From contig JAUZPI010000006.1 of the NCBI GenBank assembly GCA_030706015.1, positions 24,867 through 88,866 of the forward strand: a DNA stretch of 64,000 bases, read 5' to 3'. How positions within the stretch are numbered: the stretch's first letter is position 1; every line of letters begins with the position of its first letter. This stretch comes from Bacillota bacterium. Lineage in GTDB: Bacteria > Bacillota > Clostridia > Clostridiales > Clostridiaceae. Below are positions 25,904-34,494 of this stretch, one piece after another. The notes beneath the pieces are model-generated. The model was not told the origin of the DNA, did no database searches, and saw only the letters and a list, made by a program, of their open reading frames with translations. A program made the position numbers and the translations under genes.

Positions 25904-27724
25904 ATGAATTGGCTGTTAGCTATATTTAAAGCAATACTGTATGCCAGTGCCCTTGGAAGCATTTTAGCCTGCACTATAATGATTGTTAAATTGTTATTAA
26001 AAGAAAAGCTAGGAGCTAGATGGCATTATTGCATTTGGTTTTTGTTGATGCTTAGATTACTAGTACCTTATGCACCACAAAGCCCCATTAGTATTTTTAA
26101 TTTGGCTCATATAAACGAAAATAAAATTTTGCAAAGTGACTATATAGCAGCAGATGAAACAAATTTCCCTGCAAGTAACCAATCACAGAATTTATCAGAG
26201 CAAGTAAACAAAATTTTAGTCAATCAAACAAACCAAAATGGCAGCTTCAAAAGTGAATCCTTGAGTAAATCAATATTAAATAAAGATACATTTATAAAGC
26301 TTGCATGCCTTCTATGGCTGGCTGGAGTGCTGATACTAGCAGTCCGTACATTAGTAAACACATTAGTGTTTGCATATAGATTAAAAAATCAGTGTATATG
26401 CAAAAATGAAGAAATTCTAGAATTGGTAAGTGGTTGCAAAGCAAAGCTAGGGGTAAAGGTCAATATAGCTGTTCTAGAAACAAAACTGCTTAAAGTGCCA
26501 GCAATATTTGGCTTTTTACATCCTAAACTATTATTGCCTAAAGGTATAGATAAACAAATCAAGGCTAATGAGCTAGAATATATAATTCTTCATGAATTGG
26601 CTCATTTAAAGCGAAAGGACATAATTGTAGGCTTTATAGCTTGCATACTGCAGATTATACATTGGTTTAATCCAGTAATATGGTATGCATTTTACATAAT
26701 GAGAGGAGATAAAGAGTCAGCATGTGATGCTCTTGCTTTGTCATATATTGATTCTGCAGATACAGTATCCTATGGTAATACCATTATAAAATTGCTTGAG
26801 ATCTATTCAAAGCCAACTAATGTATATGGAATTGCATGTATTGTAAATAACAAGTCTCAAATAAAAAGGAGGATTACTATGATTTCAAGGTTTAAGAAAA
26901 ACTCATATAGACTCACAGTGGCGTCTGCAGCTATTTTACTTGTATTGGGTGGGGTAATGCTTACTAACGCTAAGAGTAACAATGTGATGGCTGCTAATAA
27001 GAGTTCTCAAGATACTAAAAGTGGAAAAGCTTCTGTGAACTTAAAACATACTGATATAACACAATATGTAGTAAAAGGGAAAAAATTTAATGGAAACATG
27101 TTAATTATAAATGACCCAACAAAACTAGTAGTAGGTTTTTCAAAAGATAATTTGAATATCGGGAAAACTACAAGTGAAATAGCAAAGGAAAATAATGCAG
27201 TCTGTGCAATAAATGCAGGAGGTTTTAACCAGTCACAGGATGGAAAAACTATATCACCAACAGGCGTTATAATCCACAATGGAAAGATTATATTCAATGA
27301 TTTAAAAGAAAGCAGTACAGAAATTGTAGGGTTAACGGATAAAGGGTTATTGGTGGTTGGAAAACATTCATTAGATGAGATAAAACAGCTAAATATAAAA
27401 GAGGCTGTAAGTTTTGGACCAGCCCTTATTGTAAATGGAAAGGCACAAGAAGCCCCAAATTGGGGAATTGCGCCTAGAACAGCTATAGGCCAGAAAGCAG
27501 ATGGATCTATAATTCTGCTAACAATTGACGGAAGAAGTATAGAATCCATAGGTGCTACATTGGAAGATGTACAAAACATACTTATTCAATACGGAGCTGT
27601 AAATGCAGCCAATCTGGATGGTGGAGGATCTTCCACTATGTACTATGACGGTAAGATTATAAATCATCCTAGTGAGTCAGATAAGGAACGTAAGGTACCG
27701 ACAACCTTTATGGTATTAAATTAG
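25904..27724 (+). CDS. BlaR1-type M56 membrane peptidase fused to phosphodiester glycosidase (NAGPA-like) domain
   Basis: The 606-residue protein begins with a BlaR1-like part: membrane segments, the zinc motif LHELAHLKRKD (about residue 228) and a fourth segment near residues 330-350. Instead of a penicillin-binding sensor, the extracellular C-terminal half (about residues 380-606) is a phosphodiester glycosidase domain of the NAGPA type, with CAINAGGFN, GPALIVNGKAQ, PRTAIGQ, LTIDGR and NLDGGGSSTMYY. The partner BlaI is encoded just upstream. A sensor or enzyme for wall teichoic acid or other sugar-phosphodiester material is the natural inference. A terminator follows. Confidence 0.88.
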   Translation: MNWLLAIFKAILYASALGSILACTIMIVKLLLKEKLGARWHYCIWFLLMLRLLVPYAPQSPISIFNLAHINENKILQSDYIAADETNFPASNQSQNLSEQVNKILVNQTNQNGSFKSESLSKSILNKDTFIKLACLLWLAGVLILAVRTLVNTLVFAYRLKNQCICKNEEILELVSGCKAKLGVKVNIAVLETKLLKVPAIFGFLHPKLLLPKGIDKQIKANELEYIILHELAHLKRKDIIVGFIACILQIIHWFNPVIWYAFYIMRGDKESACDALALSYIDSADTVSYGNTIIKLLEIYSKPTNVYGIACIVNNKSQIKRRITMISRFKKNSYRLTVASAAILLVLGGVMLTNAKSNNVMAANKSSQDTKSGKASVNLKHTDITQYVVKGKKFNGNMLIINDPTKLVVGFSKDNLNIGKTTSEIAKENNAVCAINAGGFNQSQDGKTISPTGVIIHNGKIIFNDLKESSTEIVGLTDKGLLVVGKHSLDEIKQLNIKEAVSFGPALIVNGKAQEAPNWGIAPRTAIGQKADGSIILLTIDGRSIESIGATLEDVQNILIQYGAVNAANLDGGGSSTMYYDGKIINHPSESDKERKVPTTFMVLN

Positions 27725-27735
27725 TTTAATTAAAG

Positions 27736-27787
27736 GCTATATCTGTGATAGAATGTAGAAGAGCTAGTACAGATATAGCTTTTTCTT
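27736..27787 (+). terminator. Terminator after the M56/glycosidase gene
   Basis: GCTATATCTGT (27736-27746) pairs with ACAGATATAGC (27769-27779), followed by TTTTTCTT. Confidence 0.85.
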
Positions 27788-27892
27788 ATATTTTTTTATT
27801 TGTAATAGAGGAAAAATATTTTTGTTGTTGAATAATGTAATTTAAAGAATTAACTATATATTAATATGTAAAGGAAGGAGGTCTATATTGTT

Positions 27893-28780
27893 ATGCTTAT
27901 ATTAAGAATGGAGGACGAGCATTTGCAAGAGGTCAGAGATCTAGATTATTTAGTGTTTCAAAGAAATACTCCTAGAACTATACTAAACCTTAAGAATTTA
28001 AAGACTTATGATAAAGACGGCTGTTTTGTTTGTATAATAAATAAAAAGGTTGTAGGGTATATTTTTGCAAGAACCTTTGGACAAGAAGGTTTTCTAGGTC
28101 CTGCTGGAGTTCATCCTGAATTTCAAGGAATAGGTATAGGAAAAGAGCTTATAAATAAAAGTATTGATTATCTTAAAACTAAATGCAAAGTAATAGGTCT
28201 TGAAGTTCTGCCTGAAAAGACAAAGAATATTGAGATATATCACAGGTTGGGTTTTGTTTCAGCGCTGCCTTCCTATATTTTCGATATTAGCAGCAATGAT
28301 ATAGATACTCTTCATAAATTTAATAATCTAGATTTGTATAAGGTAGGAACCAGGAAGAGAGAGGATATTTTAAATAGTATAGATAAATTAAACGGGCTGA
28401 AAGCTTCTAATGTGAGTTACAGAAATGATCTTTTAAGATCTATCAGCTGCAAAGGAAGTATATGCGTTACATATGTTGACAGAAAGCTTTGCGGTTTTTT
28501 TGCTTATTCCAGAATTCCTTTTCCTTTTATTTGGGGTATCGTGGAAGATGGCAGTTATGATTATAATGTATTAAAGGAATGTTTGGCCAATTTGTTTAAG
28601 TATTCTGGATATAGAAACTGTAAGATAATAGTTAACACACGATATAAAAGAGCAGTAGAACTATTGATAAAGCTTAATTGTAAATTGGATAAGAGTATAA
28701 ATAGGATGTTGTTAAAAGGATACGAAGGTAATTACTTAACTGAAAGTAAAGCATTAATTTTTAGGCCATGGATAAGCTAA
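27893..28780 (+). CDS. GNAT-family N-acetyltransferase with C-terminal extension
   Basis: The N-terminal ~150 residues form a GNAT domain with the acetyl-CoA loop VHPEFQGIGIGKELI and IYHRLGFV near its end. The remaining ~140 residues (containing KLCGFFAYSRIPFPFIWGI) look like a second, degenerate GNAT half, as in tandem-GNAT proteins; total length is 295. The start follows AAGGAAGGAGG. The acceptor is unknown. The gene precedes a Spx/ArsC-like gene with a 42-nt gap. Confidence 0.82.
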   Translation: MLILRMEDEHLQEVRDLDYLVFQRNTPRTILNLKNLKTYDKDGCFVCIINKKVVGYIFARTFGQEGFLGPAGVHPEFQGIGIGKELINKSIDYLKTKCKVIGLEVLPEKTKNIEIYHRLGFVSALPSYIFDISSNDIDTLHKFNNLDLYKVGTRKREDILNSIDKLNGLKASNVSYRNDLLRSISCKGSICVTYVDRKLCGFFAYSRIPFPFIWGIVEDGSYDYNVLKECLANLFKYSGYRNCKIIVNTRYKRAVELLIKLNCKLDKSINRMLLKGYEGNYLTESKALIFRPWIS

Positions 28781-28822
28781 TAGTTTAAACTGAGAGAAAA
28801 TAGCTAATAGGAGAAGATAAAG

Positions 28823-29161
28823 ATGAATATTCAAATATATGGAGTAAAAAAATGTTTTGATACCAAAAAGGCTGAACGTTATTTTAAAGAGAGAAAGGTA
28901 AAATATCAGTTTATAGATTTAAATATAGTGCCTTTAAGTAAAAGAGAATTGCAAAGTGTGAAAGCAGCAGTAGGACTTGCCAATTTAATTAATAAGGAAG
29001 CCAAGGAATATACTGAATTAAACCTTCAAAATATTAGAAATGATAGTGTTAGAGAAGAAATACTACTAAATAATCCTAAGCTTTATAGAACTCCTATAGT
29101 TAGAAATGGAAAACAGGCTACAGTTGGTTATGAACCTGAAGTATGGAAGAACTGGGAGTGA
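28823..29161 (+). CDS. ArsC/Spx-family thioredoxin-fold protein
   Basis: The 112-residue protein has the ArsC/Spx fold: IQIYGVKKCFDTKKAERYF near the start with a single Cys rather than CxxC, the cis-Pro region YRTPIVRNGK and a final GYEPEVW. Arsenate-type reductases use the single Cys with glutathione or thioredoxin, while Spx has CxxC and binds RNA polymerase; the single Cys and short length fit the YffB/ArsC-like group. It is in a possible two-gene unit with the GNAT gene. Confidence 0.85.
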   Translation: MNIQIYGVKKCFDTKKAERYFKERKVKYQFIDLNIVPLSKRELQSVKAAVGLANLINKEAKEYTELNLQNIRNDSVREEILLNNPKLYRTPIVRNGKQATVGYEPEVWKNWE

Positions 29162-29318
29162 CGTCTATAAAATGCAGCTATATAAGTAATACGAAGACCA
29201 ATAAACAAATTAAAGCTTTGAAAACATTTTATTAATTATGTGTTTAATGTATAGAAAAGTAGAAGTATAAGAGGTAAAATTGAAGCAATGAAATATTAAT
29301 GGGGAAGAGGTGAAAATA

Positions 29319-29807
29319 TTGCAGATTAATCAAGCATCCCAATTGGCACAACTTAATGGAATAACAGGCAGTACAGCAATTGACAGTACAGCGTTAAATG
29401 GTACTACCAGTTCTATGTTTTCAAGTATACTTGAACAGATGATGCAGAATGGTAACAGCGCCAGTACAACTGCTTCAGGTTCAGGAACTAATATTTCATC
29501 GGATAGTAATAGTTCTATGGTGAAAACTGGAACAACAAGTGGTTTGGACAGTCTTTCTATACAACCACAAAAAATGCTGCAGATGTTTCAGTTGCAAGCT
29601 ATGCAAAATAATTCTTCAAGTTCAAATAATCTTATCGGAAGTGATGATAGCAGCGATAGCAGTGATGATGAGAGTGATGGTACCAGCATACCAGGAATCG
29701 ACGGCAGTATGATGTCTCAATTGATGAGCAGCTTACTTGAAGCGTCTACACAAAATCAAAATCAGACCCAAAATGCTACCGAATCTAATTTGTTTAATTT
29801 ACTTTAG
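29319..29807 (+). CDS. Ser/Asn/Gln-rich low-complexity protein of unknown function
   Basis: A TTG at 29319 has 8 nt from GGGGAAGAGG (29301-29310); the GTG at 29310 overlaps it. The 162-residue product has no signal peptide and is rich in Ser, Asn, Gln, Thr and Met, with an acidic Ser-Asp stretch (29640-29680). MLQMFQLQAMQNN resembles the N-terminal part of clostridial lytic transglycosylases, but no catalytic domain follows. It could be a truncated or stand-alone version of that segment, or a hook/wall-associated protein. I do not recognise a family with confidence. A terminator follows. Confidence 0.65.
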   Translation: MQINQASQLAQLNGITGSTAIDSTALNGTTSSMFSSILEQMMQNGNSASTTASGSGTNISSDSNSSMVKTGTTSGLDSLSIQPQKMLQMFQLQAMQNNSSSSNNLIGSDDSSDSSDDESDGTSIPGIDGSMMSQLMSSLLEASTQNQNQTQNATESNLFNLL

Positions 29808-29823
29808 TATAAAAAATGTATGG

Positions 29824-29854
29824 AAGACCTATCAATTCAGTAGGTCTTTTTTGT
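29824..29854 (+). terminator. Terminator after the low-complexity gene
   Basis: AAGACCTA (29824-29831) pairs with TAGGTCTT (29841-29848), followed by TTTTG. Confidence 0.85.
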
Positions 29855-30035
29855 TTATTTTGATGAAATATATGGTATAATTACAGTATATTACCTTGAC
29901 GCCGTATATTACTTGAAAATACTCACTGTGTATAGAACAAAAGAGGAAGTGATCATTCCTTTATAATTTTAGTAACAGATTATATAAAAACAAACTATAT
30001 AAGAAGAAATCATGCTTGCATGAAAGGGGATTAAT

Positions 30036-30527
30036 ATGGGATGCACGGAATTATTAGAGATATCTCGAAGACAGTTTAATTTATCATTCTCCATGTTAGA
30101 AAGGATAATATATCAATGTCCAGCTGATTTATGGAATGAGAAAAATGGTGGCTTTGTATTTTGGCAGCAACTTTTACATACACTTACGGCGGTTGATTTT
30201 TGGATGAGGAAAGCTAGTGGGAAATTTACTGAACCCTTTGCTAATAAAAGAGTTTATCCTGAATTGGACAAAGATCCAGAGGATAATCTTAGTAGAGAGC
30301 AACTGATTGGCTATATGAACAAGGTAAAAGAAGTCTATGAAGTTTTTTTTGAAAATAAAGATGATGAATGGTTGTGTAATAATTCTGTCGTTCATGATAA
30401 AATAAAAAATATAGATATTATTTTTATGCAGATAAGACATATTCAATATCATGTAGGACACTGCAATAGTATTCTGAGGGATAAGGGCAGAGAGGCAGTG
30501 GAATGGATTGATTATTTCGGTGAATAA
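30036..30527 (+). CDS. DinB-like family protein
   Basis: The 163-residue helical protein has the DinB/YfiT-type histidines: QQLLHTLTAVDFWMRK near residue 50 and IRHIQYHVGHCNSIL near residue 135, which together can bind a divalent metal. Proteins of this fold act as thiol-dependent transferases or remain uncharacterised. AAAGGGG precedes the ATG. It stands alone, with a bidirectional terminator after it. Confidence 0.8.
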   Translation: MGCTELLEISRRQFNLSFSMLERIIYQCPADLWNEKNGGFVFWQQLLHTLTAVDFWMRKASGKFTEPFANKRVYPELDKDPEDNLSREQLIGYMNKVKEVYEVFFENKDDEWLCNNSVVHDKIKNIDIIFMQIRHIQYHVGHCNSILRDKGREAVEWIDYFGE

Positions 30528-30532
30528 ATAAG

Positions 30533-30568
30533 GACCATTGATAAGTAATATATTATCAATGGTCTTCT
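30533..30568. terminator. Bidirectional terminator between DinB-like and HAD genes
   Basis: GACCATTGATAA and TTATCAATGGTC form a 12-bp stem with an 8-nt loop, followed by TTCTTTT. It lies between convergent genes. Confidence 0.85.
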
Positions 30569-30569
30569 T

Positions 30570-31217
30570 TTATACAAGTATAGTGTATAGCTCGTCTACT
30601 GAATCAGCTATATGTGTAGGAGTGTGAGAACTTAGTTCTTCCATGGAACCATAGCCATAGGTTACTGCTATAGAATCTATATTCTGTTCTTTTGCGCCAA
30701 GGATATCATATTTTCTGTCACCAATCATGACCATGCGTTTACTATTTCCATTCATCAAATCGTTAATTATATATTTAATAATCTCGCCTTTCTCAACTCT
30801 TGTACCATCTAAATTACATCCAACTATATGGGCAAAATATTTATCTATATCAAAATGAGCTAATATTTCTTTTGAAAATACAGTGGCTTTGGAAGTAGCA
30901 ACTATTAATTTTTTATTAGCTAGAGAAAGCTTAGTTAGAAGTTCTTTAATTCCATCATAAATTGAGTTTTCAAATTTACCAGTTACAGAAAAATATTCTC
31001 TATAAAATCCAACTGCTTGTACAGCTTTTTCTTCAGCAAAAGAATAGTATTCCATAAAAGAGTTTTTTAGTGGTGGTCCTATGAATTTTTCAAGATTATC
31101 AAGATTATCTTCATGTATATCAAATTTTTTAAGGGCATATTGTACAGACTTTGTTATTCCTTCTTTTGAATCAGTTAATGTGCCGTCCAAATCAAAGAGT
31201 ATAGTATCATATGACAT
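30570..31217 (-). CDS. HAD-superfamily phosphatase, phosphoglycolate phosphatase-like
   Basis: The 215-residue protein has motif I ILFDLDGTLTDSKEG, motif II IVATSKATVF and motif IV MIGDRKYDILGAKEQNID, the PGP/PpaX-like subgroup with a helical cap. It would hydrolyse a phosphomonoester such as phosphoglycolate or pyrophosphate; the substrate is not certain. The start follows TAGGAGGAATT. It is divergent from spmA. Confidence 0.88.
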   Translation of the reverse strand: MSYDTILFDLDGTLTDSKEGITKSVQYALKKFDIHEDNLDNLEKFIGPPLKNSFMEYYSFAEEKAVQAVGFYREYFSVTGKFENSIYDGIKELLTKLSLANKKLIVATSKATVFSKEILAHFDIDKYFAHIVGCNLDGTRVEKGEIIKYIINDLMNGNSKRMVMIGDRKYDILGAKEQNIDSIAVTYGYGSMEELSSHTPTHIADSVDELYTILV

Positions 31218-31340
31218 ACCAAATTCCTCCTAAAGTTTATTAAATCAATAGTAACAATAAAAAAATATATTTTCAATACTTCTATCATATATATAAATAA
31301 AGGTTAAGGACTAGCCTTCAAGGAGGGGATGGGGAATAGG

Positions 31341-31916
31341 ATGATTAACTATATTTGGTTTTTTATTATAGCGTTTGGAATGATATTTGGTATATTCACA
31401 GGTAGAGGGGAATTGGTATCCAAGGTTGTTGTATCCTCTACAAGCTCTACTGTTGAGCTTATAGTAGAATTGGTGGGGATAATGTGTTTTTGGTGCGGAA
31501 TCATGAAAATCGCTCAGCAAAGCGGTCTTACGGATAAACTGGCCAAGCTATTAAAACCTATACTAAGAATTGTGTTTAGGGAAACCTCAAAGAATGAACA
31601 TATAATGGGACCAATGATAATGAACATAACCTCTAATATGATGGGATTGTCAAATGCGGCTACTCCTTTTGGAATAAAGACTATGCAGGAGATGGAAAAG
31701 ATTAACAATAATAAAGGTACAGCCACTAATGATATGATAAGGTTCTTAGTATTAAATGCAGCTTGTATACAGCTTGTGCCTACATCAGTTATATCAATTC
31801 GAGCTGCTTGTGGATCTCAAAATCCGGCAGTTATAATAGTGCCTGCAATTATAACCACTGGTACGGCAGCGGTTATGGGGATGATTTATTGCAAGATATT
31901 AGAAAAGTATTTTTGA
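31341..31916 (+). CDS. spmA: Spore maturation protein A
   Basis: The start at 31341 is preferred to 31329 because AGGAGG (31321-31326) lies only 2 nt before the latter. The 191-residue membrane protein matches SpmA, with IWFFIIAFGMIFGIFTGR at the start, WCGIMKIAQQSGL and the nucleoside-recognition/Gate-type segment MGLSNAATPFGIKTM. Together with SpmB it is needed for full dehydration of the spore core and heat resistance. It marks the organism as a spore former. spmB follows by 21 nt. Confidence 0.93.
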   Translation: MINYIWFFIIAFGMIFGIFTGRGELVSKVVVSSTSSTVELIVELVGIMCFWCGIMKIAQQSGLTDKLAKLLKPILRIVFRETSKNEHIMGPMIMNITSNMMGLSNAATPFGIKTMQEMEKINNNKGTATNDMIRFLVLNAACIQLVPTSVISIRAACGSQNPAVIIVPAIITTGTAAVMGMIYCKILEKYF

Positions 31917-31937
31917 ATAGCATGGGAGGGTAAGGAC

Positions 31938-32456
31938 ATGGATTACTTAGTGAAATCAATAATAGCAATAATAGTTGTAGCAATTGTAGTTTATGGTATG
32001 TTGAAGGGAGTTAAGGTTTATGAATGTTTTGTTGAGGGAGCAAAAGATGGTATAGCAATATGTGTTAAGATATTTCCGTACCTGTTAGCTATGATAGTTG
32101 CTGTCAGCGTATTTAGGGAATCTAAAGCTTTAGATTATTTTATAGCACTTATAACTCCAGTGGTTAATTTCATTGGACTTCCTCCTGAGGTAGTTCCTCT
32201 AGCTATGGTGAAGCCTTTATCAGGAAGTGGAGCTATGGGTATATTTGCAGAAACTCTTAAAAAATATGGAGCAGATACCTATATTGGAACTGTAGCATCT
32301 ATAATGATGGGGTCCACAGAGACTATTTTTTACACCATTACAGTTTATTTTGGCGCTGTAGGAGTGAAAAAAGTAAGGCATGCAGTATGGGCAGCAGTTA
32401 TGGCTGATATTACTGCACTTATTATGGCCATAACCGTTGCGAAATATATGTTTTAA
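31938..32456 (+). CDS. spmB: Spore maturation protein B
   Basis: The 172-residue membrane protein matches SpmB: GAKDGIAICVKIFPYLLAMI, VKPLSGSGAMGIFAETL and MGSTETIFYTITVYFG. It pairs with SpmA, whose gene is 21 nt upstream, in the same operon; both belong to the Gate/nucleoside-recognition-like membrane family. The start follows GGGAGGGTAAGGAC. Confidence 0.95.
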   Translation: MDYLVKSIIAIIVVAIVVYGMLKGVKVYECFVEGAKDGIAICVKIFPYLLAMIVAVSVFRESKALDYFIALITPVVNFIGLPPEVVPLAMVKPLSGSGAMGIFAETLKKYGADTYIGTVASIMMGSTETIFYTITVYFGAVGVKKVRHAVWAAVMADITALIMAITVAKYMF

Positions 32457-32767
32457 GGAAAAGACATTTTTATAAGTCTTCGTCTGAACATTGATCCTCC
32501 TAAAAATCTATATTTTACATCATAAATATGTTAATTAATTTACTAAAATAAGAATAAAATTTTGGACCGAATAGTTGTAAACGTGTACAAAAATTGAAGG
32601 ATGTGACTTAGCCTGGTCTTGTGTAAGAAAAACGCGAAATTTCAGAAAATTACAACTTTGGTTTTTTAAAAAAAATATGGATTAAAGTATCAAATATGGT
32701 GGTATAATAACTGATGTGACGAAACTGTAAGTATTTAATGAAAAGTAATGGCGTGGAGGCGTATAAA
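32457..32767. other. Intergenic region with possible promoter of the small membrane protein
   Basis: Just over 300 nt. TATAAT (32703-32708) is a likely -10 box for the small gene at 32768, with no good -35. A weak AAGAC/GTCTT hairpin follows spmB near 32461. I see no known riboswitch or RNA. Confidence 0.4.
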
Positions 32768-32896
32768 ATGGATTTATCTACAATAATTTATCTAGTGATT
32801 ATATTGGGGATATTTATAGGTTATGACGTGTTTTTATATATAAGTGGTAAAAAGACAGAGGAGCTGGAACTTGCTACAGTAAATAAAAACAGCTAA
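32768..32896 (+). CDS. Small membrane protein, 42 residues
   Basis: ATG at 32768 follows GGAGG (GTGGAGGCGTATAAA). The product has one membrane segment (LSTIIYLVIILGIFIGYDVF) followed by a short charged tail (GKKTEELELATVNKNS). The stop codon lies inside a terminator hairpin. The combination of promoter-like -10, ribosome binding site, membrane helix and terminator supports a real short gene. Function unknown. Confidence 0.65.
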   Translation: MDLSTIIYLVIILGIFIGYDVFLYISGKKTEELELATVNKNS

Positions 32897-32922
32897 TCCT
32901 TAGAAAGGGTTAGCTGTTTTTA
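32884..32922 (+). terminator. Terminator overlapping the small membrane protein stop
   Basis: AACAGCTAATCC pairs with GGGTTAGCTGTT across a short loop, followed by TTTATT. The left arm contains the TAA stop codon. Confidence 0.8.
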
Positions 32923-32965
32923 TTATCTAAGTATTGACGGTGATTAAATTATTATTTAATCATCG

Positions 32966-34057
32966 TTATTTTTTTAAATTATTAGCCTGTTCTATACATT
33001 TATTAGCCTCATCATCCTTACCCAGCTGCTGTAGAACATAACTCTTATTCATATATACATCATAAGAAGTAGCATCTATCTCAATAGCTTTATTAAAGCA
33101 GGTAAGTGCATCTGAGTATTTGCCGAGATTTGACAGAGAGCAGCCTTTATCATTGTAGGCATAGGCATTAAGTGGATTTACGCTAATAGCTTTATTATAT
33201 TGTTCAATAGCCTCATTTTCTTTACCCAAATCACTTAAAGCATTTCCTTTTGCATCATAAGCGTTGGAATAGCTAGGATCTAGTTTTACTGCTTTATCAA
33301 GAGTTGTTATTGCATCTTGATATTTTCCAGCTGCAATTAAGGTAATAGCTTTATTATAGTAAATTACTGCATCTTTAGGAGAAAGAGATAATGCTAGGTC
33401 AAAATTTTTCACAGCATCATCGTATTTGTTAGAATTCTTAAGTGCTAGGGCTTTATCATTATATGCATTTGCCTTATTGGGTGATAAATCAATAGATTTA
33501 TCAAAGTTTTTAATTGCCTCATTATAATTATTAAGTCCTAAGAGAGCTAATCCTTTGTAATAGTATGCTGACTGAAGCTTTGAGTTTAGACCTATAGCTT
33601 TATCCAAGCTAGTAACCCCATCGCTGTACCTTTTTTGTAAAACCAGAATAATTCCTTTTTCGTTATACGCCTCAGCATTTTTGTTATCTAGTTTTATTGC
33701 TTTATCAAGGTTTTGCATAGCTTCAGTATATTTTCCTAAGTTGCGCAGGGAAATTCCTTTATTCGAGTAGGCAGAAGATAAGTTTTGGTTAAGACTTATG
33801 GCCTTGTTTATGTTTATTAGAGCATCATCATATTTCTTTGTAAGGTTAAGTACGTAGCCTTTTTGACTATATGCTTCAGCATTTTTACTATCTTCGTCTA
33901 TAGCTTTGTTGTAATAGGAGAGTGCTTGACTATAATCCTCTTTACTTAAGCTGTCATTTCCTTTTTTTAAGTTTGAGTTGCTAAGAGTACTGCAGCCTGA
34001 AATTAAGAAAATAATACATATGATAGTAGTAATAAATAGTCGATTTTTAAGCTTCAT
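32966..34057 (-). CDS. TPR-repeat lipoprotein
   Basis: The start at 34057 follows GAGAGGTTGG and begins a lipoprotein signal peptide (MKLKNRLFITTIICIIFLIS) ending in the lipobox SGC. The rest of the 363 residues are about ten 34-residue tetratricopeptide repeats of the canonical type (AYNDKGCSLSNLGKYSDAL and relatives). It would be anchored on the outer face of the membrane and act as a protein-protein scaffold. No partner gene is adjacent; a longer frame to 34120 lacks a ribosome binding site. Confidence 0.9.
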   Translation of the reverse strand: MKLKNRLFITTIICIIFLISGCSTLSNSNLKKGNDSLSKEDYSQALSYYNKAIDEDSKNAEAYSQKGYVLNLTKKYDDALININKAISLNQNLSSAYSNKGISLRNLGKYTEAMQNLDKAIKLDNKNAEAYNEKGIILVLQKRYSDGVTSLDKAIGLNSKLQSAYYYKGLALLGLNNYNEAIKNFDKSIDLSPNKANAYNDKALALKNSNKYDDAVKNFDLALSLSPKDAVIYYNKAITLIAAGKYQDAITTLDKAVKLDPSYSNAYDAKGNALSDLGKENEAIEQYNKAISVNPLNAYAYNDKGCSLSNLGKYSDALTCFNKAIEIDATSYDVYMNKSYVLQQLGKDDEANKCIEQANNLKK

Positions 34058-34418
34058 ATATACCAACCTCTCTTTAATATGTCTTAATTTGATTATATAG
34101 GATAAGTTATATATTATCAACGAGAGTATTAATAAAATATAGCTAATTTAGGGCAAGAAGTCGTTTACAAATGGTTTTCGATATATAGTTGGCTTTAGGA
34201 AGGATATTCATAATATGACAACATTATATATATGCCATTTTTTCGTATATATTCTTTTTATTTATCTCTTCTCAAAGATTATGATATTATTAAAAAGAGC
34301 AGTATAATGATCAAACTTTGATAATTAAAAATTTAATGTGATTTTAATTTATATTAAATTTTGTGTTAGTCACCTTGATGGTGTAAAATATAAATAAGGA
34401 TGATTGTATTCTGTACTT
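34058..34418. other. Intergenic region, nothing recognised
   Basis: AT-rich sequence between divergent genes. Apart from the promoter-like boxes at 34419 I see no gene or structured element. Confidence 0.5.
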
Positions 34419-34448
34419 TTGACAAGAATGTTAAATATGGAATAGATA
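34419..34448 (+). promoter_or_regulatory. Likely promoter of the SNF2 helicase gene
   Basis: TTGACA (34419-34424) and TAGATA (34443-34448) are 18 nt apart, 47 nt before the start codon. Confidence 0.5.
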
Positions 34449-34494
34449 GTTTTACTAGAGAATAAAATGCGTAATGTTTTAGAGGTGAAAATCA

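Noticed and set aside
27007..27579. A 190-codon open frame on the minus strand
   Set aside because: It is antisense to the phosphodiester glycosidase domain, which has clear family motifs.
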